From Cryptomeria japonica (lineage: Eukaryota > Streptophyta > Pinopsida > Cupressales > Cupressaceae): a stretch of 58,000 nt of DNA. Position numbers and translations under genes: made by a program. This document shows, piece after piece, positions 21,804-31,545 of the stretch. A model generated the notes under the pieces. The model had not been told where the DNA came from, did no database searches, and saw only the letters and a list, made by a program, of their open reading frames with translations. The stretch lies in assembly GCF_030272615.1 (NCBI RefSeq), contig NC_081411.1, forward strand, positions 39,237,140 to 39,295,139, given 5' to 3'. The stretch's first letter is position 1, and each line of letters opens with the position of its first letter.

Positions 21804-23549
21804 GTAAGTTCAATAGTGATTTCTCCTCTACAACCTTTGCCAGTTTGTGCGAAAATGAGAGCTTGACAACATTCTTTCGCTTTTAGCTAGCTAAATTTTT
21901 CAAGAATTTTATCTCTAGATTTAATATTTATTTTCTTGCATGAATCTATTAATTTTGAGATAACAGATCTTGCCTTCATGAATTGATCCTAGTTTATCCC
22001 TTTAACCCTGATTAATTTATTTAGAGTGTTTAGTTCCATTTTAATCCTTTCTTTTACAATTAAATATTATTAAAAAATTGTATTATTGTTCCAAATTTTG
22101 TGGATATTTAGGAGACACAAATAAAATATAAATGTAATCATTCCATGTTTTTGTAGGAGATATTGGAATGAGACTAATAGGAAGATTAGTAAACATGAGT
22201 CACAATGAGCACTTTAGAATAAATCTAAACCTTATAAGGAAGAGTAGCTTGGAAAAATAGAAGCGTAATTTATTTTCCAATATGCAAGATTATTACTTGG
22301 GAAAGAATATTGAAAGAGGATTGAAAAGATTCCTTGAGCTAACACTGTCTCACTTATCCAAAATTATGAGGAAGGATTCATTAATGAAATGGTCATTAAC
22401 AAGCTGGAGAGAATAATAATTAGGAAGAGATAGATTTCACATGCTACTAGGTGACTAGATTGGAGAGAAATTAGAGGCAAATCATTTAGCTTGGCCATGA
22501 CACAAAGTCTTAGAATAGATGCCCACCTTGGTGAATGGAATGAAAATCCCAAACAATTAATGAGTGGTGAGACAAGTAGAGGCATCTATAAATTTTGTTT
22601 TGAATAAAATAAAGAAAAAATGGGACTAAAACCAAGGAAAATGCACATGGAAAGGATATGATGAAAATCAAAATAAATAGTTTGAAGATAATATTAATTA
22701 CTTAAAGGATATTCCACTTGATTATTTGGTATATCATAACTATTTTGACAAATTTTGAAACTATTAGAGGTACCTTTTGCTTCTGTAGATGAGGCATTCA
22801 TTCATGTTGAAGTTGTGATAGCTTATTTGCCTCTTTATAGACAACAAATTATCCATATGAATTATCATATATACTTGTAACCTCCATCCCAAACCACCTA
22901 TTTCACTCTTCTTCCTTTGTGTACCTCTTTTATTCTTCCATACCCTCTTTGCTTACCTAAATTCAATCCAAAACATAGTGTATATAGCATCAAAAAAATT
23001 CCATATTTGATTAATATTATCCACAACATATCGAAAAGACAAATACCACACTTACTATGTCATCAACCAAAAATAATTTACTTACATATTCAAAGAGTTC
23101 AATAATGGAGAAGCATCCATGCAGTGCTCTACACATGTCCTTGAAGGTTCAAGAAATACTTATCCTCTATTGGTCCAAACTTTAAATCACTTTCCATGCA
23201 TGAAAATAATTGCAACCATACACAATTTCCCACCCAATAGATTCTCTCAAACTAGTTTACTATCTTAACATAGGGTCAAGGAAAAGCGGGCCAAAATAGG
23301 AATCCAAGTGTCTTAAAAGCCTTCAAGACCATAGTGGTGAGGATTGAATTTCTTTCTTTAGTGGTAACTTTCTCTAGATTAATTAGTTGGGGATTCTATT
23401 AGGACCTTTTCCTAATTAAAAATATATATAAAGATTACATCCCTAAATATTGCATTCATAATAGAATATATTTTTGCAATATTGAGACTAAATTCATAAT
23501 AGATTTATAGTGATGAATAAAGAAATATTTAAGATTATCAAAAAATTCA
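21804..23549. other. AT-rich CACTA interior, nothing recognised
   Basis: Short ORFs occur (for example 22364-22585 minus) but none shows a family signature. I see no transposase motif in either orientation. Confidence 0.45.
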
Positions 23550-24290
23550 TGTTTTCTTTCTCCCAACCGTCATTGGATATTGGGTGATCTTTGAGGCATT
23601 ATGTCAAATAGTTCATGTGCCTTATCTAAGCTTACATATTTTGCATGCATGTGTACCTGGGCAGTTGCACTACAACATCTATACTCACTAATCACATTTG
23701 GTTGGAAGTATCTAAATCCATTTCAAATGCATCTTGTGCATATCCTGCAATCATAGCATTCCATTAGATCGCGTTTCTTTGATGCATCTCACTAAACAGT
23801 TCATGCGCTTTCATGTCTATACTTCCACATTTTCCAAACATGTCAAACAGAGAATTTCCAACCGTAAGCATCTGATATTAATTGCCCTTACCTTCTGCTT
23901 TGATGGAAGCCCATACTCTGTTCCAAAGCTCCCATTTTGGCACAAGTAGAGAGTACGTTGGCAAATAAAACTGATCGAAATGGAAATCTATTTGTTACAT
24001 TGACTGCATTGTGAGGACGCTTGTGTATTTCATCGACAACATAAAGTAGGAAAGGACATGAGAATATCTCCTCGAGGAGGTATTCTATGACAGCTGCGAG
24101 GTAGATGAGAGTTTCTTATGCCATTTGCTTTGTTCTATGCAGTCAAACGCAAGAACACTGTTTGAATTCAAATGCTAACAGTGATTGTATTTTTAACAGA
24201 AACAGACGGGAAGGGACGTCAAGGGAAGGAATGGGCCCACAACACACCTACGCAGTCAAAGCTTAGTGTGTGTTGTTTAAGGTTGCCCCC
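23550..24290 (-). pseudogene. PPR protein gene fragment with its upstream flank
   Basis: PPR proteins bind organelle RNA through 35-residue helical repeats. The minus strand reads CAKMGALEQSM (about 23925-23890), then DMFGKCGSIDMKAHELFSEM and WNAMIAGYAQDAFEM (about 23840-23720), then DIMPQRS-like residues in a shifted frame near 23600. These match the PLS-class pattern around MYAKCGSIDxAxxLFDxM and WNAMIAGYAQNG. Stops and frame changes are present. Upstream sequence at 24130-24290 matches the flanks of two other PPR relics (8655-8830 and 45830-45940). It may have been captured by the CACTA element. Confidence 0.75.
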
Positions 24291-24407
24291 TTAAGACATC
24301 ATAATTGATTGGCTCTTCACTCCTAAGACCTTCAAAAGTCTTTAATGGCTTCATTGAGTCCTTTTGTCTTCCAAATGCACCTGCACCAACTTGAATTCTC
24401 CTACAAT

Positions 24408-24818
24408 GCTTGATTGCATGTTCACTTGGAATTGAATTGATTTTATAACTAAGAGATCATTTGAATTGTAGGTAGACTCCTTCAAATGATAGGGCAGGCT
24501 TCCTTTTATACCTTATATATGTCTTGAAAGCATTTTATCCTGATGGCTTTAAATTAAAGTACTTTCTCTTCTATCTGGTATTGGCGAAGCAGAGGTTGCA
24601 ATGCATCGTCCTAGGATACATATTTCTGCAGATACAACACAAGTTAAATGTATCCCAGGTTGATGCAAAGCAACCTTTTCTCCAAAGATCACCAAAAAAT
24701 AGAGAAAGAACTTTAATTTAATGCCATCAGGATAAAAGTCTTTAATCAAGATAGATAAATGGTATGCAACTGGATCTATTTGGAATGCATTACCCAAACA
24801 CCGCAATTGATCAGTCAC
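24408..24818. repeat. Foldback 1: inverted repeat of DRM sequence with a TATA box
   Basis: The arms at about 24535-24625 and 24645-24735 are imperfect inverted copies centred near 24635. The minus strand from 24818 reads CLGNAFQIDPVAYHLSILIK, FYPDGIKLKFF, then VALHQPGIHLTCVVSAEIC. This is DRM methyltransferase motif X running into motif I. The plus-strand arm carries a mutated copy of the FYPDG part. TATA-like sequence (CTTATATATG, about 24512-24521) lies about 20 bp before the left arm. The plus-strand ORF 24524-24721 is a read-through of the hairpin. A stem-loop RNA is expected if transcribed; a MIRNA-like function is inference. Confidence 0.82.
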
Positions 24819-25179
24819 CTTTGAAAAGAAAGTGGTATGATGAAATATTTAGACATAAAATAGATGAAATGCACTCCATACTACAGTTGCACAATATTTT
24901 GGTCAATGATATTTTTAAAATAGTAAAGGAAGGTGTATGGAACAACCAAATTCTGATCATTATAAACAATGAATATTTAAAGATCCTTTTATGATATGTA
25001 AGTTGAGAATATTTTATGAAAGGTCCCTAAATGAATACACTTTAAACTGATTTTAATATACCTTGAAGTGTGCAATATGGAAGGTTTGTATTCTTAATCT
25101 CTTGCCCATTTCTTAATTTAAAAGATGATATGTTTATTAAATATCTTTATTAACTTGATTTCTCCTTCAATTCTTGATG
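24819..25179. other. Spacer between the two foldbacks
   Basis: This is AT-rich DNA. A 76-codon plus-strand frame ends at 24994, but I see no domain in it. It is not obviously DRM-derived. Confidence 0.4.
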
Positions 25180-25515
25180 AATGCTTGATTGCATGTTCGC
25201 TTGGAATTGAATTGATTTTATAATTAAGAGATCACTTGAATTGTAGGTAAACCCCTTCAAATGATAGGGTAGGCTTCCTTTTATACCTGATATATGTCTT
25301 GAACGCATTTTATCGTGATGGCTTTAAATTAAAGTACTTTCTCTTCTATCGGGTATTGGTGGAGCAGAGGTTGCATTGCATCGTCCTAGGATACATATTT
25401 CCGCAGATACAACACAAGTTAAATGTATCCCAGGTCGATGCAAAGAAACCTCTGCTCCAGAGATCACCAAAAAATAGAGAAAGAACTTTAATTTAATGCC
25501 ATCAGGATAAAATTC
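25180..25515. repeat. Foldback 2: second copy of the TATA plus DRM hairpin
   Basis: This is a direct copy of 24408-24740, about 775 bp downstream, including the upstream region starting GCTTGATTGCATGTTC and the TATA-like ATATATG (25290-25296). The arms at 25310-25510 are centred near 25410 and pair better than in copy 1: TGGAGCAGAGGTT on the left faces AACCTCTGCTCCA on the right, a perfect 13-bp pairing, next to TGCATCG facing CGATGCA. The pairing resembles a pre-miRNA or young hairpin locus. Confidence 0.85.
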
Positions 25516-25947
25516 TTTAATTAAGACAGATAAAATTTGAGTTTGATTGTCATCATTTACTTTTCCAAATTCTTCACACGTAACTCCTGAATCAATTTCC
25601 TACTCACAAGAATTTTATTATGTCTCAAATATAGGGAAACAGAAGGCCTCAAATAGAAAACTTGAACATGCAACTAAATCCATTGACTAACGAGAAGAAC
25701 AAAATTAAGAAACGATTTGATCATCTGAGAGGTGTTGTAGACTTGCAACTCACCAGCTAAGTTTTTGCGGGTAAGAATTTTTTTTGTTTTGGTTATGGTT
25801 GTGGTGTTTATAGGGAGACATTTACAAATTTATATCTATTTTCACTATTTAATGGTTATGGGTTTGTAATGGTAATTTAATGTTCTTTCATATTTTTGTA
25901 TATATTCTTTATAATAGCCTATTATATTGATTTGTTCTATTATGCAT
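25516..25947. other. Spacer before the long palindrome
   Basis: No gene, TATA box followed by structure, or repeat is recognised. A GTTTTGGTTATGGTTGTGG stretch near 25790 is merely low in complexity. Confidence 0.4.
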
Positions 25948-26429
25948 AATGGTGTGGGTCAGACGACTTTGCTGTCGGTGCATGAAAGCATTGAACGAGT
26001 TCTACTTTTAAAAATTACATGAAACATTTTTAATTTATTTGATTCAGTGTTATTTGCAAAAAAGGATTATCAATGATGTTTCCTTTCTCCAAGAATTGTC
26101 TAGGATCTTTCCATCAGATAATATCTAACATCAAATGACTAAATCTTTTCATTACAAATGCTTATTTTATTTAATTATTATCTGAGAGTGAATTAAAATT
26201 TATATCTGTATGGAAGTAGAACATACAAGTTGAAGAGTCATGTGCAAGCAAATTTCCTAAAAGAAAGCAAGCAAGCATTATCTTGAATGACATGGAAACA
26301 AGCTCATCAGCTACCTATAAGAGAGCAATTGGAGAATGGTAGAGGAAAGTGTTTAAGGGTGATAAATAGAAAGATACTATGCAATACAAACAAACAATGT
26401 CTGGAGTGTGTGATGTGATGTCTCTAATT

Positions 26430-27100
26430 TATGTCCGGAGGGACTAACTGGTTTTGGAGTTCCTGCGAAACCTATTAGGCCACGCTTGGAGGAAATCAAT
26501 GTGTTCATGCAAGGAGCACCTTTTTTCTATTATGAGAATGATACTTTTGCACCGAGGGATATTTGGAAGTCAATATCTAAAAATTTCTATAGTGTGGAAC
26601 CAGAGTTGGTAGACTCGAAGTAATTTTCAGCTTTCAGAAGACCAAGAGATTATGTACACAATCTCCCAATAGAAGGGAAATGTCAAGCATTACCTCTCCC
26701 CCCCATGACTATTCAGGAAGCACTTCCTCAGAGAAAGGACTATTGGCCTCCATGGGATCAAAGAAAAAAATTAAAGCATAAACTCTAGACGATGTGGTGG
26801 TGTCCTTCGTGAAGAACTCTGCACTATAATTGAAAATTCACGAGGGAAACTGCAAGATAGTGAAGAGAAATACAATCTTGAAAAGTGGGAAGAATGGATC
26901 TTGGTTTGGGTGGGGCCAAGTCAGGTGGCTCCTCTAGAGGTTGACTAGATAGAAATCATATTAGGATTTGAAAAAGATCACACTCGTGGAACTTCGTGTG
27001 CAAGTGATCGATTGTGGTGTTTGGGTAATGCATTCCAAATAGATACAGTTGCATTCCAAATGGGTAATGTCTTGATTAAGGACTTTTATCCTAATGGCAT
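26430..27100 (+). pseudogene. DRM-type DNA methyltransferase fragment, sense (left arm and loop)
   Basis: DRM enzymes perform de novo cytosine methylation in the RNA-directed pathway. Read on the plus strand in order: TGFGVPAKPIRPRLEEINVF, FFYYENDTFAPRDIWKSISK (motif VI, ENV region), RPRDYVHNLPIEGKCQALP, then DYWPPWDQRKKL. After a frame change: EEWILVWVGPSQVAPLE, ILGFEKDHTRG, then CLGNAFQIDTVAF (motif X) and KDFYPNG at the end of the loop. This order of motifs (VI, IX, X before I) is specific to the rearranged DRM family. The catalytic PC motif lies outside the captured part. Stops and frameshifts rule out a working enzyme. No introns are obvious. Confidence 0.88.
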
Positions 27101-27740
27101 GCAACTATATCTATTTGGAATGCATTACCCAAACACTACAATCGATCACTCGCACATGAAGTTCCACGAGTGTGTTCTTTTTCAAATCCTAATATGATTT
27201 CTATCTTGTCAACCTCTAGAGGAGCCACCTGACTTGGCCCCACCCAAACCAAGATCCATTCTTCCCACTTTTCAAGATTGTATTTCTCTTCACTATCTTG
27301 TAGTTTCCCTCGTGAATTTTCAATTATAGTGCAGAGTCCTTCACGAAGGACACCACCACATCGTCTAGAGTCTATGCTTTAATTTTTTTCTTTGATCCCA
27401 TGGAGGCCAATAGTCCTTTGTTTGAGGAAGTGCTTCCTGAATAGTCATGGGGGGGAGAGGTAATTCTTGAAATCGCTCTTCTATTGGGAGATTGTGTACA
27501 TAACCTCTTGGTCTTCTAAAAGATGACAATTATACTTCGAGTCCGCCAACTCTTGTTCCACACTATAGAAATTTTTGGATATTGACTTCCAAATATCCTT
27601 CGATGCAAAACCATCATTCTCATAATAGAAAAAAGGTGCTCCTTGCATGAACATATTGATTTCCTCCAAAGCGTGGCCCAATAGGTTTCATAGCAACTCC
27701 AAAACCAGTTAGTTCCTCCAGATATAAATTAGAGATGTCA
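27101..27740 (-). pseudogene. DRM fragment, antisense copy (right arm)
   Basis: The minus strand repeats the left-arm sequence: GHALEEINMFMQGAPFFYYE (from about 27680), then NDGFASKDIWKSISKNFYSV, then the VWVG and LGNAFQ parts towards 27110. The reading is slightly different from the left arm (NDGFASKD against NDTFAPRD), so the arms have diverged since they formed or are drifting independently. Confidence 0.88.
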
Positions 27741-28174
27741 CATCAGACACTCCAGACATTGTTTGTTTGTATTGCATACTCTCTATCTATTTATCACCCT
27801 TAAACACTTTCCTCTGCCATTCTCCAATTGCTCTCTTCTAGGCAGCTGATGAGCTTGTTTCCATGTCATTCAAGATAATGCCTGCTTGCTTTCTTTTAGG
27901 AAATTTTCTTGCACATGACTCTTCAACTTGTATGTTCTGCTTTCGTACAGATATAAATTTCAATTCACGCTCAGATAATAATTAAATTAAATAAGCATTT
28001 GTAAAGAAAAAATTTAGTCATTCGATGTTACATATTATCTGATGGAAAGATCCTAAACAATTCTTGGAGAAAGGAAACATCATTGATAATCATTTTTTGC
28101 AAATAACACTGAATTAAATAAATTAAAATGTTTAATGTAATTTTTAAAAATAGAACTCGTTCAATGCTTTCATT

Positions 28175-28453
28175 CACCGACGACAAAGCCGTTTGACCCA
28201 CATCATCTCTCATCGTCGGAATTCCGACGACAACTAATGGAACGTGTGACAAGGATGCTATATATCTGACGTCACTGCCATGTCAGACGGTCGTCGAGGA
28301 GAAATCATAACATCCATCGGAAATCCGACGTAAATGGCATCGTCGAAAATCCCGACGATGAGTTTTCAACGAAAAAGTTTGTCGAAAGACCGACGTTTGG
28401 TCATCGTAAATCCGACAATTAGCCATTGGAAATTAGGCCCAAATGTACTAGTG
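28175..28453. repeat. CACTA right subterminal repeats and TIR
   Basis: There are many short words of the CGTCGG/CCGACG type in both orientations (for example CATCGTCGGAATTCCGACGA near 28211), ending TACTAGTG. Matching words occur at the left end (17020-17210: CCGACAG, TTCGACGGAG, TTCTGACGACC). This is the classical layout of CACTA subterminal protein-binding sites. Confidence 0.85.
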
Positions 28454-30321
28454 GTTGGAGACTCTTAATGAAGGTGACCCTACAGTGAATATTTCTAAAT
28501 TTGATGGTTACTGGGTGAGATATGGAAACCTGAAGATGGAATAAGATGAAAGGATTACTACATTCATGGAAAGGGCAAATGAGATTGTTATAGGAATTCA
28601 ATGTTGTGGTGGAACTCTAAGTGAAGATGAAATTGTTTCTAAAGTCCTAAGAGCCCTACTATCGTCTTACAAGATGAAGGCTACTATAATTAATGAATTG
28701 AGAACAATGGCTAATACATCTGTCAACAGAGATACCTTGGTTGGGAAATTATGTGCTTTTGAGCTTGAATAATTTGGACCTTCTGGAGCTGTGAAGTTTG
28801 AACCTTCTTTTCATGCATCTGCATCATCAATAGATAATCAAGATTGGAAATATTTATATGCAAAAGAATTAGATGTTATGAAGAGAGAAGATGAAGAATT
28901 TGAGCAACTTGAAGCCCTATTTTCTACAAGAGTACCTAAAGGACCGGTAGGAAGTAAGTATGAAGGAAAAACACCTTTTAAATGTTTTGTATGTAATAAG
29001 ATTGGTCATTTTACATCTAGATGTCCTGAAAGGAATTCAAGATTTGAGGAGAGAGTTAGAAGATCCTCTAATCCTAACCCTTGTATCAGAACAAGTATAA
29101 GTACAAGAAAAACAGAGACAAGTCATGTTGCATAGCGGATGAGGAAGGTATTACTGATTATGATGATGAACTGGCAGAAGACTCTGCTAGTGGTTCCAAA
29201 AATGGGAAGGAATGGGTATTCCTGGATATCAAGGAAGATGTTCTGGAAGAGAATGTACCTGAAGAGAAGGTACTTGCTGCTAAAATTGAAGACAAGGATG
29301 AATGGGTAATTGACAATGGATGCTCACATAATATGACTGGAGATAAAGCGAAGTTTCTATCTTTGCAATAATATGATGGAAGTCTGGTTAGATTTGGAGA
29401 TGACAAAGCATGTATGATCAAAGGAAAAGGAATTATATCATTGCATGGTAAGAACAATACTGACAATGTTTATTATGTTGAAGGTTTGAGGCATAATCTT
29501 TTGAGTGTAGGATAATTTGTGGATAAGGGATTTCAATTACAGTTTACAAATTAAAAATGTAAATTTATTAATAGATCTGGTTTAGAGATTGCAACCGGTA
29601 CATAGAGAAAAGGTAATATATTAATTTAAATTTTTATGAGAATACATGTTCGATTGCATAAATTGATGAGAGTTGGCTATGGCATAAGAGGATGTGTCAT
29701 GTGAATTTTGATTGCATTGTAAAGATCAGTTCAACTAAGGCAGTTAGAGATATACCTAAGATTGTGAAGCCCTATAATCCGGTATGTAAAGAATGTAAAA
29801 TGGGTAAACAGGTCAGAACCACTTTTAGGAGTATACAAGATAAATCTAATGATTTTCTTGATCTTATTCATACTAATTTATGTGGCTATGCTAGAGTTAA
29901 TTTTTTTCAAGGTGATAGATATTTCATGCTAATCATTGATGATTATTCTAGAATGATGTGGGTTACTTTTTTGAGGGAAAAATTTGAGGCATTTGAAAAG
30001 TTTAAAATCTTTAAGGCTAAAGTGGAAACTAAGAGAGGATTGAAGATTAAGTGTTTGAGGTCAGATCATGGTGGAGAATTCACATCTAGTGAGTTTAATA
30101 ACTTTTGTGAGAAGCATGGTACAAGGAGACAATTTTCTGTTCCCCAGAAACCTCAATAGAATAGAGTTGTGGAAAGAAATAACAAAACTATCTTGGATGC
30201 TGCTAGAACAATGGTGATGGAAGCTAGTCTACCTCATATCTACTGGAGAGAAGCAGTGAGCACATCGGTTTATACATTCAACATAATACATATCAAAGGA
30301 GAAACCAATAAGACACATTAT

Positions 30322-31545
30322 TGTAGCATCCTAAAATTGCGACACTTGCAATTTCGACTGCATTTGGGTCTTCACGATGGTGACGTAACACTGAACATGA
30401 ATGGAGACCCCAAAACCTGATTATGACACCAAAAACTGCATTTTCTTGCACCCTGGCCTGAACCTCCTTTGCACCCTGCTGTCCCCGGAGGTGGGACCAG
30501 GGCGCCCAGCGCCCTGGTCCCTGGGTCCTATTTTGGGCCCGGTCTCTTTTGGACTTCGGGTCTTTATGTTTGCAAATTGGAAAATTATCTTTCCTGGTCG
30601 GCCTAAGGTCGGGAAAATCAGTCTATCAGCCCTAAATGACAAGTATATAAACTCCATTTTTCTCTCCCATTGGGGTAGAGAAAACATAAGAAGGAGATAT
30701 ATGTACAAGTGTGGAAACTATACTCAAGCATTCAAGCATTCAAGCATTCCTTCAAGCAATTGATCATTCTAAGTCTCCATTCAAGGCTAAGTGTTGCATT
30801 CAAGACAAGGATTCAACCATTGAAGAGGAGATCACTTATTACATGCTACATACAACATACAACATACAACAAACAACAACATCTATACCTTCGCATATAA
30901 GGATACAAACATCCTTACAACAAGGTATTAGTACTTGTTTTACATTACATTTACAGCATTTCTCATTTCTTGGTTAATTCCAAAACCGGGGTTTGACCTA
31001 AAGGCAAACCCCTAATCCCTAACCCCCCAATCGTCTTTGCTTTTCTGTGTGTAGGTTGCAGGTACGCGGCTGAAATTGAAGATCTGGAATCCTTGTGCAG
31101 AGACGAACAGATCCCCCTTCGTTTCGCGGATTTTTCGGAGGACCATGTGCACGCCGGGCGCCATCGTCCCGTCAACTTTTGCTCAAATTTGCAGGATAGC
31201 GCCGTATCGACATTTTACAGCTAATTCCAGGTCCGCAGCTTCATCCTATATCCCTATCTTAGTTTATAAGCGAATCTTTGTCACTTTCTATGCATTCCTA
31301 GCTTAATTCTTCTATCAACATTCTTTACAAAAGAGGGTAGCCTTGCTTTCTTAACCCTTGAAACACATTTAGCATCCAATCTTGCATTGTGTGGGATTGG
31401 ATCTTGTGGGTTTCAACCCCTCTTTTGAATGTAAAGTCTCTTCCCTAAGTGAAAAACCATCAACCCTAGTGAATCTCCCTTCTCTCTCCTTGGAGTTGGA
31501 AGAGGGGAGAGCAACTAGGGTTCGATCGCGATTTTCCGCTTTACA
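30322..31545 (+). repeat. Solo LTR in the copia integrase gene
   Basis: The 1,224-bp unit runs from TGTAGCATCC to GCTTTACA, flanked by ATTAT (30317-30321) and CTTAT (31546-31550). Removing it rejoins the copia integrase frame at KTHY/ELWFG. A TATA box (TATATAA, 30644-30650) gives plus orientation. A perfect 13-bp inverted repeat, GGGACCAGGGCGC with GCGCCCTGGTCCC, lies upstream of it (30493-30521). ORFs in this region (for example 30401-30763) cross the LTR and are not genes. Similarity at the ends suggests a gypsy-type LTR; the family is not certain. Confidence 0.85.
30493..30521. promoter_or_regulatory. Perfect 13-bp inverted repeat in LTR U3
   Basis: GGGACCAGGGCGC, the 3-base loop CCA, then GCGCCCTGGTCCC. 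It lies about 120 bp upstream of the TATA box. The right half shares CGCCCTGGTCCC with the cores of the hairpin array at 53182-55154. The position suggests a protein-binding palindrome or an RNA stem if transcribed; the function is unknown. Confidence 0.8.

Larger units (their letters stand above)
25948..28207. repeat. 2.26-kb palindrome, arms about 1.1 kb, DRM-derived
   Basis: The left arm (about 25948-27052) and right arm (about 27101-28207) are inverted copies over their whole length, separated by a 48-bp loop. Paired positions sum to about 54,154 at both the outer and inner ends, so indels nearly balance. By eye the arms differ at a few positions per 100 bases. The outer ends run into the CACTA subterminal repeats (GACGACTTTGCTGTCGG on the left, CCGACGACAAAGCCG on the right). 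The inner halves are DRM methyltransferase coding sequence. A transcript across it would form a very long double-stranded RNA. Confidence 0.92.
16997..28453 (+). mobile_element. Non-autonomous CACTA (En/Spm-type) transposon carrying gene fragments
   Basis: The element begins CACTAATTCATTTAGCCTAA and ends TACTAGTG; the complement of its right end starts CACTAGTACATTTGGGCCTA, a good terminal inverted repeat. The 3-bp target duplication GTT flanks it (16994-16996 and 28454-28456), as is standard for CACTA elements. Excising it restores the copia gag frame. Both ends carry clustered CGACG/CGTCG-type subterminal repeats, the usual binding sites of the CACTA accessory protein. I find no transposase. 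Inside are an unknown gene-like fragment (17296-17878), a gypsy gag relic with a nested solo LTR, a PPR pseudogene, and DRM methyltransferase pieces in inverted arrangements. The strand is arbitrary. Confidence 0.92.
16675..29135 (+). pseudogene. Outer copia gag, split by the CACTA insertion
   Basis: The start ATG at 16675 lies 45 bp after the primer site. The N-terminal part includes DIPKLDGTNYIVWKIQMET, typical of copia gag (DUF4219/UBN2 region). Reading reaches SEQSIWDKF at 16996, is interrupted by the 11.5-kb CACTA element, and resumes at 28457 with ETLNEGDP, then MERANEIVIGIQCCGGTLSE, typical of the same domain. The CCHC zinc knuckle CFVCNKIGHFTSRCP lies at about 28985-29027. Stops at about 16870 and 28771 and small frame changes make it non-functional. 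The exact continuity across the insertion supports the assigned CACTA boundaries. Confidence 0.88.

Noticed and set aside
24524-24721. 65-codon ORF (and its copy at 25299-25496) as a small protein gene
   Set aside because: It reads through both arms of a hairpin made of DRM sequence. The duplication conserves pairing, not a protein.
26430-27740. A functional methyltransferase gene
   Set aside because: Only part of the catalytic domain is present, the PC motif region is missing, and stops and frameshifts occur in both arms.
30401-30977. Several ORFs of 60-120 codons
   Set aside because: They lie within the solo LTR and cross its inverted repeat and TATA box; no protein family is recognised.
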